A stretch of DNA of 64,000 nucleotides. It comes from Thamnidium elegans (taxonomy: Eukaryota; Mucoromycota; Mucoromycetes; Mucorales; Mucoraceae). This document shows, piece after piece, positions 24,303 through 36,746 of the stretch. A program made the translations under genes and the position numbers. The stretch lies in the NCBI GenBank assembly GCA_025201345.1, contig JAIXMG010000006.1, positions 558,001-622,000 on the forward strand, given 5' to 3'. Each line of letters begins with the position of its first letter. Positions within the stretch are counted from its first letter, which is position 1. Below the pieces are notes generated by a model that was not told the DNA's origin, did not search any database, and saw only the letters and a program-made list of their open reading frames with translations.

Positions 24303-24945
24303 TGCTCAAAAAGATTGCTTGGGTATTAAATTATAAAAAAAAGTCGAGCACAAGACTGTCTTGATGGTGGTTACAGAAAGACACCTATTTTACAAATCAG
24401 AAACCATGTTTATTGTGATTCTAAGATTATTATCCTTGGTCTTGAGAAATAGTAAGTTATTTATTTATTTTTAAAAAAAAAGCCTATACTCATCTCTCTA
24501 TACGACAGTTATCCTGAACCTAGTTTATACCCCAAGCTTGCTAACGGTGAATCTAGCGAGGATGCCGCTAGAACTTTCACAATGTGAGTCGATAACACAC
24601 TTTTCGGCAGCATTTTTACTCAATTACCTTTTAAAGGCCTTGGAGATGACTTCTTAGTGGATCGCGAATCAGTTTTAGGTCGTAAATTAGACCTTAAGAT
24701 GTTAGCTGGTATCGCTCCTTTTATGAGGTCTGTTATTTTAGCAGAATATGCTATCGCGGAAAAGACTCTTGGTTCCAAGACATGGGTACTTTACACTAAG
24801 TCCCCCCTCTCTTGCAGATTTCAGTTTAGTCATGACTTACTTACTTTTGTCTCAGTTTTATGGGAGAAGAATGGGTCCAAGTTAATTTGAAGGCCACTTT
24901 TGGACATATGCAAAAGGTTTTTGGAGCTTCTGATCGAGAAAGAGG
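24303..24945 (+). pseudogene. Broken duplicate of the GST-like gene
   Basis: Aligns to about 22711-23390 of the intact gene, from the middle of exon 2 through intron 2 into exon 3. The intron is retained (both copies share the stretch CCTATACTCATCTCTCTATA), so this is a DNA duplication and not a retrocopy. Exon 1 and the last about 300 bases are missing. A 40-base deletion removed the segment between two TCTTGAT repeats of the parent (near 22764 and 22804), shifting the frame. Further stops (for example TGA in the TTCACAATGTGAGTC context near 24583) and frameshifts follow. The 77-residue open frame at 24657-24890 is just a surviving piece. Confidence 0.9.
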
Positions 24946-26564
24946 ACAAGTTCATCGACGATGGGCTCATGAAGCTTTCCTAAAACATTAATGGATATGC
25001 TTTCCGTATAGGTACGAAGCAACCCGAATTAAAGAAACAAGTTAGTAATAGTCGGTTACTTAATGATGGGTATGTATATATATATATTTTTTTTTGATAG
25101 ATGCAAAATGCAACGACTGATTAGACCAACAAAAATTTATAATTCTTATTCATGAAAAATAGGGCTAAACATGGAGCCTGTTTCCATGGACGTGCCCTGT
25201 GTTATGCATATCAGCAATCCTACTAACTATAACGGAGAAGTTTCCTTTTCCTGACAGTATTAAATGCTTTTGAGCCGATTTCCTCTCTCTCTCCTGGAGC
25301 TTACTTGGAAAGGACACGAATTTATGAAGAGAAGTTTAGGCGTACTGCATCAAAAAAAAAAAAAAAAAAAAAAAAGAGAAGAGAGGCCGTGTTAATAATT
25401 GATAATGATGATGTTGTTGCTTTAGCCCATTCTTTTTGTTAAAAAGCATCGATAAACATATTCCTATTTATATTATTTATTTATTTATTTTTAAAAAAAA
25501 AGACAAGTACCCTTCTTTATTTCGAAATTATTAATCAGATATAATTAAATAAATGGCTGTATTCTATCTTATCATGTGTTTACGGTTTTGATGGCCCAGT
25601 TATCCAATGTATGGGAACATTACAGTAATTAACTGCTTGTATACTTCTGTAGACACTCTGACGTGAGCTGCAGTTGAATAACATATATTACGGCAAGATT
25701 GTTTGTCTAGTTTATTTTTATTGGACCAAGGTCACGAATAGTTCATGTCAAAATTGTTATCTATATTTCAAGCACATTTCTATTAACAATTGCAGTAACT
25801 ATTTTATTTTATTTTATTAGATATGATACGGTTTATTAGGTTCCTCTTTGTGTACCAAACTCTTCCCTCTGTCTTTTTAAAGAGATATCAGCGGCTGTCT
25901 TTTTTTTTTCTACTTCTAACCTTACTTGGTGATATAAACAATGAAGAATATTTGTATTTCAGTTTTAATGTAAACATATTTTCTCTCCTTTTCGTTACTA
26001 TTATCGGCTTGTTAAATGTTTCTCTGATTGTTCAATACTATTAAAGTCCTAAAAAAAAAAAAAACTAAAAAATGTATCCTGGTTTTATTTTCCAGAAAAT
26101 CCAGTGTTAGGAGTGGACAAAGAGATTAGACACGGATAAAATTGGTTGATCAAGGGAACAGTACATAACCTTAAATGAGACTTTACATACCATACCATAC
26201 ATGAAATTTAATCTAGTCGATAGTAGGTACATGTATATAAGCGTCAAAAAAGAAGAAAACACTGTTCTTGTTTCAATTGCATCATTCAAACTCCTGAGGC
26301 AGACACAAAAATGGAGTCACTCCCATAAAAAAAAGCGTGCAGAAAAGTCACATTTTATTTTCAAAGCAGGGAAAAAAGAGAAGGAAAAAAAAAAAAAAAA
26401 AAAAAAAAGAGCAGAAAAAACCTCTTTAAATACCAACTTGACATGATGAATTTCCTTGGCTTTAGGTATATTAGATATCTTATTTAATACACACATTAAA
26501 AAAAAAAAAAATCGAGAAAAAAAAAAGAGAGATAGAGAGAGAGAAAAATAGAGATAGAATCAAA
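24946..26564. other. Intergenic upstream of MOB gene
   Basis: Contains the poly-A insertion candidate at 25327-25381 and A runs near 26386-26408. The plus-strand frame at 25823-26044 (73 residues, mainly hydrophobic) and those near 26107-26446 have no family features. A purine-rich GA stretch near 26515-26545 lies just before the MOB start and may be part of its 5' UTR. Confidence 0.5.
25327..25381 (+). mobile_element. Second poly-A mini-insertion candidate (8-base direct repeats)
   Basis: AAGAGAAG at 25327-25334 is repeated at 25374-25381. Between them lie TTTAGGCGTACTGCATC and a run of about 24 A. The layout repeats that at 13753-13825, but the flanking repeat is shorter and purine-rich, so chance is a real alternative. 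Confidence 0.35.
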
Positions 26565-27493
26565 ATGATATCTAAACTATCTAAACTATGTAGCTTCGGT
26601 AAAAAAGGAAATAAAACTTCAAAGCATAAATCTGTTGGATCGTCATCATCATCTGTAGCTACAACAAATAGTCATCATGGCTCTTCACCCTCAAGGCCTT
26701 TGTATTTATCTAATCCTCATGTAAACAATATGTTGGTGAGAGGAAACTTTAAGACCATTGTAGAATTACCAAAATATGTAGACTTGAATGAATGGTTAGC
26801 TTTTAATAGTAAGTTGCCTATCTTCCCAACATGGGTTCTAGTTAAAAAAAAAAAAAAAAAAAAAAAATGCTGTATATTGATTTTAAATAGCCTTTGAATT
26901 CTTCAACCATATCAATTTATTTTATGGATCCATTACTAACTTTTGTACTTCCCAAACATGCCCAACTATGTCTGCAGGCCCAGGGTAATAATAAAGAAAA
27001 GGCAATTATTTATTTATTTTTAACACGTAAAATTTCTATTAAAGCGTTGAATATACATGGTCCGATTCATTATCGAAAAAAGTAAAATTACCAGCACCTC
27101 AATATATAGATTATATGACAACCAGTATACAAAACGTCTTGAACGATGAATCTATTTTCCCAACAAAAGCAGGTAATTATTTATTTTTATTTTTGCATTA
27201 TTATATTTTCTGCAATGTGTGGTTTAGTAACAACACGTTTTTAAGGTCCCGATTTCCCTCGTGAATTACCTTCAGTCGTGAAAAAAATGTTTGGTCAATT
27301 ATTTCGCCTATTTGCTCATATTTATCATGACCACTACGATAAAGTGTTGTGTTTGAATGAAGAACCTCATTTTAATTCTCTTTTCGCTCACTTTATTTCC
27401 TTTGCTCGTGAATTCGATTTATTGGATAAAAAAGAAATTCAACCTCTTGCTGAATTAATTGATACCATGTTAAAAAATGGTGTTATTTGTTAA
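26565..27493 (+). CDS. MOB family kinase activator (MOB1/phocein type)
   Basis: Exons 26565-26808, 26891-26984, 27045-27172 and 27246-27493 join to 237 codons plus TAA. MOB proteins bind and activate NDR/LATS kinases in Hippo, mitotic-exit and septation pathways. After a Ser/Gly/Lys-rich tail of about 50 residues the core shows [67 protein letters not shown] and [12 protein letters not shown]. The two Cys in the CTSQTC segment and the paired His in HIYHDHY are the zinc ligands of the family. Length is near the usual 210-240. The late [16 protein letters not shown] and [14 protein letters not shown] also match. It is convergent with the MIT gene, only about 190 bases away. The family is certain; MOB1 versus MOB2 subtype is not settled. 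Confidence 0.93.
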
Positions 27494-27685
27494 ATAAAAT
27501 AATACGCTTCTTCTTTTCTTATGTACTACCTCTAATCCCATTTTTATTATGGTACAAAGTAGGAGTGAATGAGATTTTTTTTTTTGTATACAAAGGAAAA
27601 TGGTTGGGGAAAAAAAAAAAAAAAAAAAAAAAGTCTATAAAATTGTTTGTATATAAAAGGTATCACAAAGAAAAAAGAATTGGCT

Positions 27686-29166
27686 TTACCAACCTGACCA
27701 TACCCAAGATGTCCTTGTCTTTTGTGGAGTAGTAGGTAAACAAGGAGAAGTATTCGGTGAGTTTTGTTCAGGAATAGAATCTCTTCTTGTGGTTTTTTTA
27801 GGCTCAGTTCTCGTATCGATAGGATGAGTAGCAGAACTTTCATGGTATCTTGGTGCTTCTTTAAATGCAACTATTGCTTTTAAACCAGCTGCAATTAACA
27901 TATATAAGCCTTCTGTAATAAATTCATGTAAACGGTATCGTTCATCAGCAGCAAGCCCAAGCTTAATACATTCAACACCAGCGTCTTGAGCCTTTTGTAC
28001 AATGTGATATTGAGAATCAAGCCAAATGGCCAATTGGATCACGTAACCGAATAAAAAGGAAATAAGATCTATATTGATGTACATGTTAACTTTTTTTTTT
28101 TCAATCTCAACTATTTGTACATATAAATTTACCTGGAAGTGGTGATTGTTTTACCAAGATGGCACATGTTACTGAAACATCAATCATATATTGACCAAGT
28201 CTTTTAAATTTAGTCAATGAATCTCCATCTCCGTTCATATAAAGTGTAGGCATCGGTGTAGTGCAATTGGATACGGTATCTTCTTGGCTATCTAGTTCAA
28301 TGATTGGGACAGGTGTTGTTGCGGATTGATAAGCTTTACTACTAATTGTGCTGATAGTAGAGGCAATACGCGATAGAATAAACGAGTTCACTTGAAATGA
28401 GTTCTGATTATAATCTTTATCATTTAATTGTTGTTGTTGTTGAATCTTTTTTTGTGTAGTTGCAATATTTATTAATCCAACTCTTTCTTCTACACTTTGA
28501 AGTTTTTCTCTGATAGCCATTTTCGTGTTTACGTCAGTTTTATCTATAAATAAAATGGTAAATTAATGATTATTATAAAACAAATAAAAGATAACAACAA
28601 AACGTACTTGGTAAAGCCATCAGAATCTTATCTACACCGGTTAAATAGATACCAAGTGCATCAGATTCGTTTCCTTCCTCGTATTCATCAGCGGCGATAG
28701 AGACAAGTTTCATACCTTGTGATATACTGTGTCTGTCTATATTCATTTGTTGTGATGTAGGTGTAGATTTTGAGCCTTTGAATGTACTAGTGACATCGTC
28801 TTTAATCTTTTCTGCAAGTGCACTCATTTCGGATGTCCATGAAGTACTTGGAGTTGGAGTAGGGCTATGTAATTGCTGCTGCTGTAAATGATGTTGTATT
28901 AATTGTTGTTGTGTGTCATAAGGAGGAGGAGCAGGAACGTACTCAGAACTATAACTCTTTTGAGGATGATAGTAATAGTTGGAACCATTCATATTTGAAT
29001 TGGAAAGAATTGGAGTGGATGCATGCATAGCTAATCGAGAACTTAAATGATTGATTTGATGTTTTGTGTTTTTACTGTTATTATTATTATCTTTTGATTT
29101 ACTCTTGTATTTCGAGTCAAACTTATTTGCTGAACTGTGTAAAATGGATGATACAAATGAACTCAT
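27686..29166 (-). CDS. MIT-domain protein
   Basis: Exons in transcript order 29166-28608, 28543-28133 and 28068-27686 give 450 codons plus TAA. The first about 150 residues are low-complexity (Asn, Ser, Gln-His runs, PAPPPYD). A microtubule-interacting-and-transport domain spans the exon 1/2 junction: GMKLVSIAADEYEEGNESDA, then ALGIYLTGVDKILMALP, then MAIREKLQSVEERVGLI, the usual three-helix pattern of Vps4 and ESCRT-associated proteins. After a Gln-rich linker a helical C-terminal part follows (LFGYVIQLAIWLDSQYHIVQ, DERYRLHEFITEGLYMLIAA) and a Ser/Thr/Pro-rich end with a stop after WSGW. No AAA or protease domain is present. Endosomal trafficking through ESCRT-III tails is inferred from the domain only. 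Confidence 0.82.
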
Positions 29167-29893
29167 ACTAATAATAATAAAAAGGGTTATTTGTTTATAT
29201 TTATTAACATAAAAAGTAAAAAAAGAAAAGAAAAATGAAAGGGTTAAATTGCTTTATATATAAAAAAATTGTTGACTAAAAACTTGATTCGCATGTGAAA
29301 ATTTGTCTATTCGCTTTGAACCAAAAATTGGCATTGAAATATCTATTTTAAGAAAAAAAAAAGGTCCACTGTCGGAGCTGTATTTTATCATCCCGTTCTC
29401 TTCCACGTCAAATTGATTTTATTAACGCAAGTATTTCTCGGTTTTTCGGAACTGATTAAAAAAGACACCTCTAAACTCTTTTTGCGTGTTACAAACGCGG
29501 TAAAAGAAAAAAGAGTCCCGGATCAGCGTCCTATACACGCCATAGATTCTCTTTTCTTTTTGTTTGCTCCCTCTTTTGCAATTATAGTATGATCATTGGT
29601 AATAAAACAGTACCTATCATGGGGGTGACCACTATTCAATTGTATCTTCTTTTTTGTTTACTGGAAAGAAACTATTCCAATCAGTAAATCATTCAACATA
29701 TGTACTTGCAGGGTAACATTTTGTGGTGCACGGTCCCATATGAATCGCAATTGAAAAATATTCACACCTCTTTTATACTATCCTCTCATCTCGGAATACA
29801 CAAGAAATTCGCTAAACATCAAAATAGATTGCGCGCTTAACTGTTGGTATTTTAATAGTGGCTTTGATATCTATATATTTTATAAAGTAAGAG

Positions 29894-29925
<32 letters not shown>

Positions 29926-31659
29926 CTCCTCCTTTTTCGCATTGTCCTTTGCTTTCATAGGGTGGATGATCAAACATCGTTACATAAACAAATGTTATTG
30001 CTCCGCCTCTCCCCCACAACTATTTTTCTTTTATAAAATAGATTACACGGCTTGACTAAATTAAGTGTAATGTTATCTCCATCATCACAAATAAGCACAT
30101 TATACCAGGTGTGTAACGATAATGATAAAGTTTTCTCATATGAGAATAGAATGTAAAATGAACTTTGCTTTTTTTAAAATATTAAGGTTCGTGCACGAAA
30201 ATAAATAAATAAAAAAAATCTTGGAGATAAGGGAGTATTATTACGAAAGAACAAAAACCAAAAATCGTTTAGAGAAAAATGTATAGAGTTTATATGTATG
30301 TGACGTAACATGAAAGGTACTGACCAAAAAACCTTTTTTTTTTCTTCTGTACATTGTATATAGATAAGGGAAGCGTAGACGTGGTGGTCTGTGTACCATT
30401 GAGCGCGCACACAAAGTAAATTAGTTGCATTGTGTCTTTTTTTTTTCTGTAGCCAAAATAAACCAAGCATTTACATCTAAACTGCCTATACATCACCTAG
30501 ATTAAAAAAAAAACAAAATAACAATATGTCAAATAGTTAAAAATTGGCATCGGATACACACGTCATTTCATTCTTTCTTCTTTCTGTTATCCATGGCAAG
30601 TGTCAGTTGACTTTTTGTACATAGTGAGTATATATTTGTTTAGACGTAAACAAAAGAAAAAAAAATGACTCATCACATTCAATTGAGTTTTTCATTAGTT
30701 CACAAAAAAATGAAAGGTTAGAAATCTTTCTAGAAACTATTGTTTAAACTTTATAGCAAACAAGGTTAAATTGAAGTTAGTGCGTTTGATATATATATAT
30801 GTGTATAACCCCAACAGAAATAAAGTATCGTGAGAGATATACAGATAAGTTTCATATAGTTTTGTTTATATTAAATGTTTGATTGTGTGATATACGGTAT
30901 CGTTCACTTATTTTATCACCGCTATATAGCTCGCTCAGTTGCTTGGGACATCTGATAAAAAGTTTTATACACGAGCGACCTTTCAAATCAAACGTTCGTA
31001 TTTTGACATGTGAATATAAAATTTAACTGCAGCGTTGTTAATTTAGAAGGTAAAATTAACTATCAGTTGCTTTGTAGTTGGGGTAAAACGAAGTCTGTGT
31101 ACTAAAACAGAAAGTCGAATGATATAGGTTCAATTTGACGCCATTAAAATAATTTGTACTAGCAAAAGCTTATTGTGACACTAAAATTAAAAAAAAAAAA
31201 CTGGTACTAGACCTTTCATACTATGTGTACCTTTAACTCTGAAAATTCTATCGTGTTCTTTTTTGAAGTGAGCATTAGTATCATAGTACAAATATTCTTT
31301 GATTTATTCGAGTAAAAAAAAAAAAAAAAATCGCTGCTACAAAAAAGAAGGTTTCTTTTTTTCTTTTACAAGTGCTGTCTTCAGTATAAGAGAGAGAGAG
31401 AGAGAGAGAGAGTATATATAAGCGCGGTGTAATCATTTCCATCAAAGGAACGTTCCGTATGTTCTCAAATAATTACAAATCTTATTTAATACACAACGAA
31501 TTCAATGTTCTTTGAAATATTATTTATATAAGACGCTCGTGGTTTACTCAAATGTTAATAAAATATTTTATCAATTAGATATTCATCATATTTTGTGCCA
31601 TGAAATAAATAAATAAAGTTATACACGAGATGACATTTCTGGATAAAGATGGGCTTGGT

Positions 31660-31704
<45 letters not shown>

Positions 31705-31766
31705 GGAAAACTCCCGCATAAAAAGTCAGATAATTATATATAAAAAGCAAGTGCAACTTCAATTTA
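29167..31766. other. Intergenic, 2.6 kb
   Basis: Lies between the 5' end of the MIT gene and the 3' end of Hsp70-like copy B. It has TA and GA microsatellites (about 29894-29919 and 31389-31411) and an A run of about 40 at 31662-31701 directly downstream of copy B. Minus-strand frames at 30174-30470 and 30290-30496 overlap each other and show no motif. Nothing else supported. Confidence 0.5.
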
Positions 31767-34700
31767 TTAAAATCTAGTTAAAGTCAATGGTTCCCCTACT
31801 TCTACAAAACATAACCCGTACGATTTTTTATCTTGACCGACTTCTTTTACCGAAAATTTGAGGGAGGAAGAATAGCCTTTGGATTTCATAGAAATCATGA
31901 TTGGCAAATCACTACCTTTCTTATAATTCTTTAACTTTAAATCAAAAGAAAAATAATCTAGAGATTTGAAAACGTTTCCTTTTAGTGGAACGGTTCCATT
32001 ATACTTTAAATCATTAAAATCTTTAAACTTTAGTAATTCTTTTTTTTTTGTACACACATAAAAAAAAAGGAGGTATTTAGTACTGACAAAGAATGAGTTT
32101 TTTTTTTTCGGAACTGTTACACTACCTATTGTAACCACCTCTTCTTCTTTATCGCTTTGTTTCTTCAAATAAAATACCCGTTTAAATCTATTACATCCTA
32201 TAACATCTCCTTTTCTAAAGAGCGGAAACGCAATATCCTCGCATACAATTACATCCTTATCAGATTTCTTATCTTTATACAACGGCTTTTCAGCCTCAGA
32301 TACATCGCTGCCAGTGTACTGAGCTATAATAAATCCATAGTTTGCACTTGAGATTTGCTGTAAATGGCCAAACTGAAAGCATTTATACATGAACGGTTTT
32401 TGGCCAATCATATGTTTCAAGATTTGGTTTGGTAACTTTGGTATAACCTCACAGAACGCTTCAATTTCTTGTCCTTCATTAAAGCTATCGAGTTCCGATT
32501 TCAGTATATCGGCAAGGATAATTTGGAATTGCGGATTGTAATTAAAATATATTAGGCCAAAAAGATACTGTATACCTTTGTAACTTCCAAAATAATTCGT
32601 GTTAATTAAGGAGGCAGACATGAGAGAAGCAAAGGTTTGTAAGATGGGCTTAAAAGCAATTTCTACAATATCTGTAACGGTTAAGCAAACTCGACAGCCA
32701 CAATCGTTATTTAGCTGTATCATGTTCTTTTTGTCGGTCTCCAAATCTGATTTTTTCGTAAGGAGCTATTTTATAGGAAAAAATCTGTTACACCAGACCA
32801 CAAGGCAACCGAACTTTTCTTTTTTTGTATCACTTACATTTTCAGAAATAAACTGTCCAAGATTGCTTAAAAATTGGGTTTTGGTATTTAACGAAAATAG
32901 TTGTATAAACTTGCGGTTATCACTTCCAACATGTACATCGCATAATCGAATTGCCTGACTATTTTCCGTAATATAATTCCATATATATGTACACAAGGAA
33001 TCATATATATTTTGAACTGGCACAATTTTATCTTTCAAAACAATCGACTCGTCTTGTTCTGAGCTAGACATTGTTACAACTTGATTTAAAGTCAGTTGAA
33101 TATAGTTTTCATGCAGTTGAGCCAATACAAAGTAAGTCTTGATAGGAAACTCTAATTTCCAGAAATTTTGAATCACAGGTAACATTCCTTCTCCTTGTGT
33201 AATGATTTTTAATCTTTGAAGATTGTCGTTTTCTTGGAATAACCCACTTGTCAATATAAGCCGCTTAAATTCTGCTTTGGTGCCAATGATACGGTCTAAT
33301 AACATCTTTTCAATCGAGATGATATACCCAATCTTTGTATCCATTGTAGTGATAAAATTTAAACCGGTTGATAGTTTACTGGATATCATCTCTTTTATAT
33401 AGAACAGATACATTAGTATAAATCTTTTGATATATTTTTGTTGCCGAGTTGACACCCATGGTTCATTTCCAATAGAAGTTTTGTTCAGTATACTTTCAAA
33501 TTCGTGTATTTGAGTTTCCATTTTTCCAGAGAAAGAGGGATAGTTTGGATCTTCGTGTGGATATCTTTCCATAAGCGAGATGCATCTAAGGCATTATTAG
33601 TATACTTTTTTTTTTTTTTAAAAAAAACAAAAAAAAAAAGTATATATCAATACTTACTTTTCTACTACATGTAACGTTGTTATGTCCGAAACTTTATAAA
33701 AGGTCTCTAACGGGGGCAGACTAGTATGATATCAGTTTAAATCTATTTAAATTATACAAATACATATTACTACCTGTCAACTTCGAAATATTCGTTGCCA
33801 AATACCTTTTCAACAATACCATCATCATTCAAAAGCGAATAAGACAATATCGTAGACTTGAATGAGATATCTGCGAGTACAAATATTATAAAAATTTAAA
33901 ATTAATCTTTCCCCAAGATTTATAAGGGTTCGAAACTGACCTATATTAAAGATCACATCTGGTTTTGCGTTTAAAAAAACAGACGCACAAGATCCAAACA
34001 TGTTTTCAGATACGATACGCGGTTTTGCATAAATATCTGAGTTTCGGATAGCTTCAAAGGCAGTAACAGCCGCTCCCTTTACAATATGCGTACTATAAAA
34101 CGACCAAACCCTTGCGCTTTTTTTACTTGCTGTGATAAAATAACTTTGCTGATGCCGGTTACATTCTAAAATAGCGTTTAACCAAGCCAACAAAGAAGGA
34201 TGAAAATCGGCATTCGAAGAGTACATATCCTTGACTATAAAAAACTTGTACTGTTTTCCAAAACTATTTGCAAGTAGTCCGTTCATTACCCTTAAAAAGT
34301 TTTTACCGATAGCAGCACAAATATTAAAAATACAAACGGATTTGATAAATTTGGCTTGTGGTTCATCTAATTCCCATCTTTTTGTATCTGTCATCCAGGG
34401 CTTCATCAGACCTGAAATGCTTTTAAATTTGTTTTTGTAATACTTATTCTATAAAGGTTAATTTCGTTAAGCCCCCTTTACATTATGTATAGATATATGC
34501 ATTTACCATTTGCCGCACGATACTGAAATATACATGCTCTGTCAGTCTTTCAACTTTTCCTTCTTGATCGGTATCAGCACCTGAAGGAAACATATTTTCT
34601 TTTAGATATAAGTTTATGCCCCGTTTGATCTCTTCGGTGGTGATAGAAAAGTTGCTCGAGCGTACTGTCTTGGGAAATAGCATGGGGTTTGTGAAATCGT

Positions 34701-35548
34701 AAAGAGAAGTCTGAGTTTCGATTAAATCAAATTGAATAGACAGTGTGTTACGACCAAGTGATGTGACCCTACACATAACACTGTATCGTTGTTTTCTGAA
34801 CGCTTCCATAATCATCTCACCAGCCGAAAGTAGCTCTTGCTGAATATAATAGAATATACATTCTAAATCAGTGTAGAATAGCACTCTGTCGTTGTTATCC
34901 TGTTTTGATACCAAGCCAGATTCGATAAAAATAGGCCGAAGCACCTCCTCTCTTATTTCCTCCTCCCATTCTGAAGAAACCACAAATACGTAATGAAGCG
35001 CGTTTAGGTTTTGGGTCATTTTTCCGGGCTCTTGAATCTGCTTGTTCACTTCTAATCGTAAAAAATCCGAGACGGCCCGTATTAAAAATAAATCTTCTTC
35101 GTCCCAGTTTACCTTGCCTTTTTTAAATAAAGCATATAACCCATCCATAAAATTACTGGTCTCCACACAGTCCGTTCGGTTTTCAGCTAAATTCAAATTT
35201 CCCCAAGCTAAAATTTTCGTCTTTTGTTTATTGTAGGTGATACAAGCTTTTCCACTATGGAGTGTAAATATATTTTTGTTTAAAACATTCCCCTCTCCTT
35301 CACTTTACATATCTTTTCATCATATATAAATATATGTACATACCTACTTCTTTTATAACTCGTGTTTCTAAAGAATCTATTTGAGGTGGGGCAACTTACA
35401 ATAGTTATGTCATTTTTTCCTATGTCTAGATACAAAAAAAAAACAAATAAAAAACAGAAATTCACGACAGAACCTTATTTTTAAGGTACCAATACTTACA
35501 AATAATAACGCACTCAGTATGTTGATGAAGATCGTATACTTCCTTCAT
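31767..35548 (-). CDS. Divergent Hsp70/HSPA12-like protein with two degenerate NBD modules, copy B
   Basis: Transcript-order exons: 35548-35500, 35425-35344, 35254-34507, 34448-33941, 33870-33774, 33720-33658, 33585-32838, 32765-32126 and 32038-31767, giving 1068 codons plus stop. The last intron (32039-32125) leaves the frame open if unspliced, so its removal is inferred from copies A and C. Module 1 keeps ITYNKQKTKILAWG and VSSEWEEEIREEVLRPIF with SGLVSKQDNNDRVLFYTDLE. The phosphate loop reads YIGKNDITI. Module 2 keeps GYIISIEKMLLDRIIG and SGLFQENDNLQRLKIITQGE, then GCRVCLTVTDIVEIAFKPIL and GIQYLFGLIYFNYNPQF at the position of the usual VGG.G.S motif. The C-terminal region has LFRKGDVIG and LPIMISMKSKGYSSSL. 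It is much more diverged from A and C than they are from each other, but intact with identical intron phases. Function is unknown; loss of ATP-contact residues suggests a non-hydrolysing scaffold or binding protein. Confidence 0.82.
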
Positions 35549-36746
35549 ATATAGCAATTTATCTCAAAGTTTGAGCTCAAAAAAAAAAAAAAAAAAAAAG
35601 AGAAAAGGAAAAGAAACACAAATCGACATCGCTAATAGAAAATAAGTGGGATGGGTGTATACAGTGTAACTCTATGCAACACTATGGTTTTACCTTGGAA
35701 AAAATTATAATAGCGCGATGTTAGTCACATATTTTCATATTTTTTAAAAAGAAAAAGTTATATTCAAAGAAACAGTTTTCGTATTGCGTGCACTGCTGAT
35801 GTATCAACTGAAGTCAGAAATAAAAAAAACCTCTCGTAAATTACGTACCTCCTCAGCTCTTCTCATTTCTTATTACTAGCATCGATGAAAAAGCCAGATA
35901 CTATTTTTTTTTTTTACCCATATAGTACATTACTGAAGAGGCGGTTTTGAAAACTTTCCGACTCTCTTCATTTGTATTGCTACCAGATTCGAATAACCTT
36001 TGCAGTGTAGACGGATATCAGTCAAATACTGAAAAATGATTGGTTAAACAGATAAAATAGTGGCTTGATATCAGGTACCACCAACACTTCAGTAAACTTC
36101 TCTGTCTTGAAAAAAATATCGGTGCTGTTAAGCGGACAAAAGATATATCCTCTATTTCCTATAAAGACTGACGTTACCTCCACTTTACATACTTATCTAT
36201 GAGTGTGTACCTGTGGTAAATAAGGCATAAACTTAGCGTTTATATTATTTTCTTTTTTGTTGCTGCACTCTACAATGGACAATTACATTATCGTTTATAA
36301 TTCATTATTTTTGAATTTTGACCATAAATATACTTTTTACACGCAAATGAATAATATTAGGTGGCTTTATTAACATAGTATGTACTAATATCGTTCGTAT
36401 ATGTTTGTTTGTTTGGATAGTTTACGTTGCCTTTTTAAAGTGAAACATTATGATATTTGCAATTGCGGCACTAGTTTATTTCAACTCTCAGCGCTTGAAT
36501 GAGGAAAGGGAGAGAAAGAGAAAGAGAAAATGTCGCTTCAAGAGTATGTATAGTAATGCTAGTCTTTCTACTTCAATATTAGTTCGCATCTCTGACCCTT
36601 TCAAGTAAATTTGAGTTCGTGTTACTATAAACAAACTTTGCCTGTCGAATCCACTCCAGCAGGCCTATAAATACTCTGGTTTGTGAGCCCCAAAAAAGAA
36701 GTTTATTTTTACCCTTTCTTTGTTTTACATCTGTAAAAATAGTAGT
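35549..36746. other. Head-to-head intergenic region between copies B and C
   Basis: About 1.2 kb separating two divergent Hsp70-like paralogues, so it should hold both promoters. From 36399 it matches the promoter of copy A (including a purine-rich tract at about 36507-36530). An A run at 35580-35600 lies close to the start of copy B. No open frame worth noting. Confidence 0.6.
36666..36671 (+). promoter_or_regulatory. Probable TATA box of Hsp70-like copy C
   Basis: TATAAA lies 81 bases before the ATG at 36747, in the same conserved block TATAAATACTCTGGTTTGTG as upstream of copy A. Confidence 0.55.

Noticed and set aside
25823..26044. 73-residue hydrophobic frame
   Set aside because: Composition expected from AT-rich DNA; no start context, homologue or paralogue visible.
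30174..30496. Two overlapping minus-strand frames of 98 and 68 residues
   Set aside because: Overlapping each other, no motif, homopolymer-derived Lys/Phe stretches.
31662..31701. Long A run downstream of copy B as another retro-insertion
   Set aside because: No flanking direct repeat could be found.
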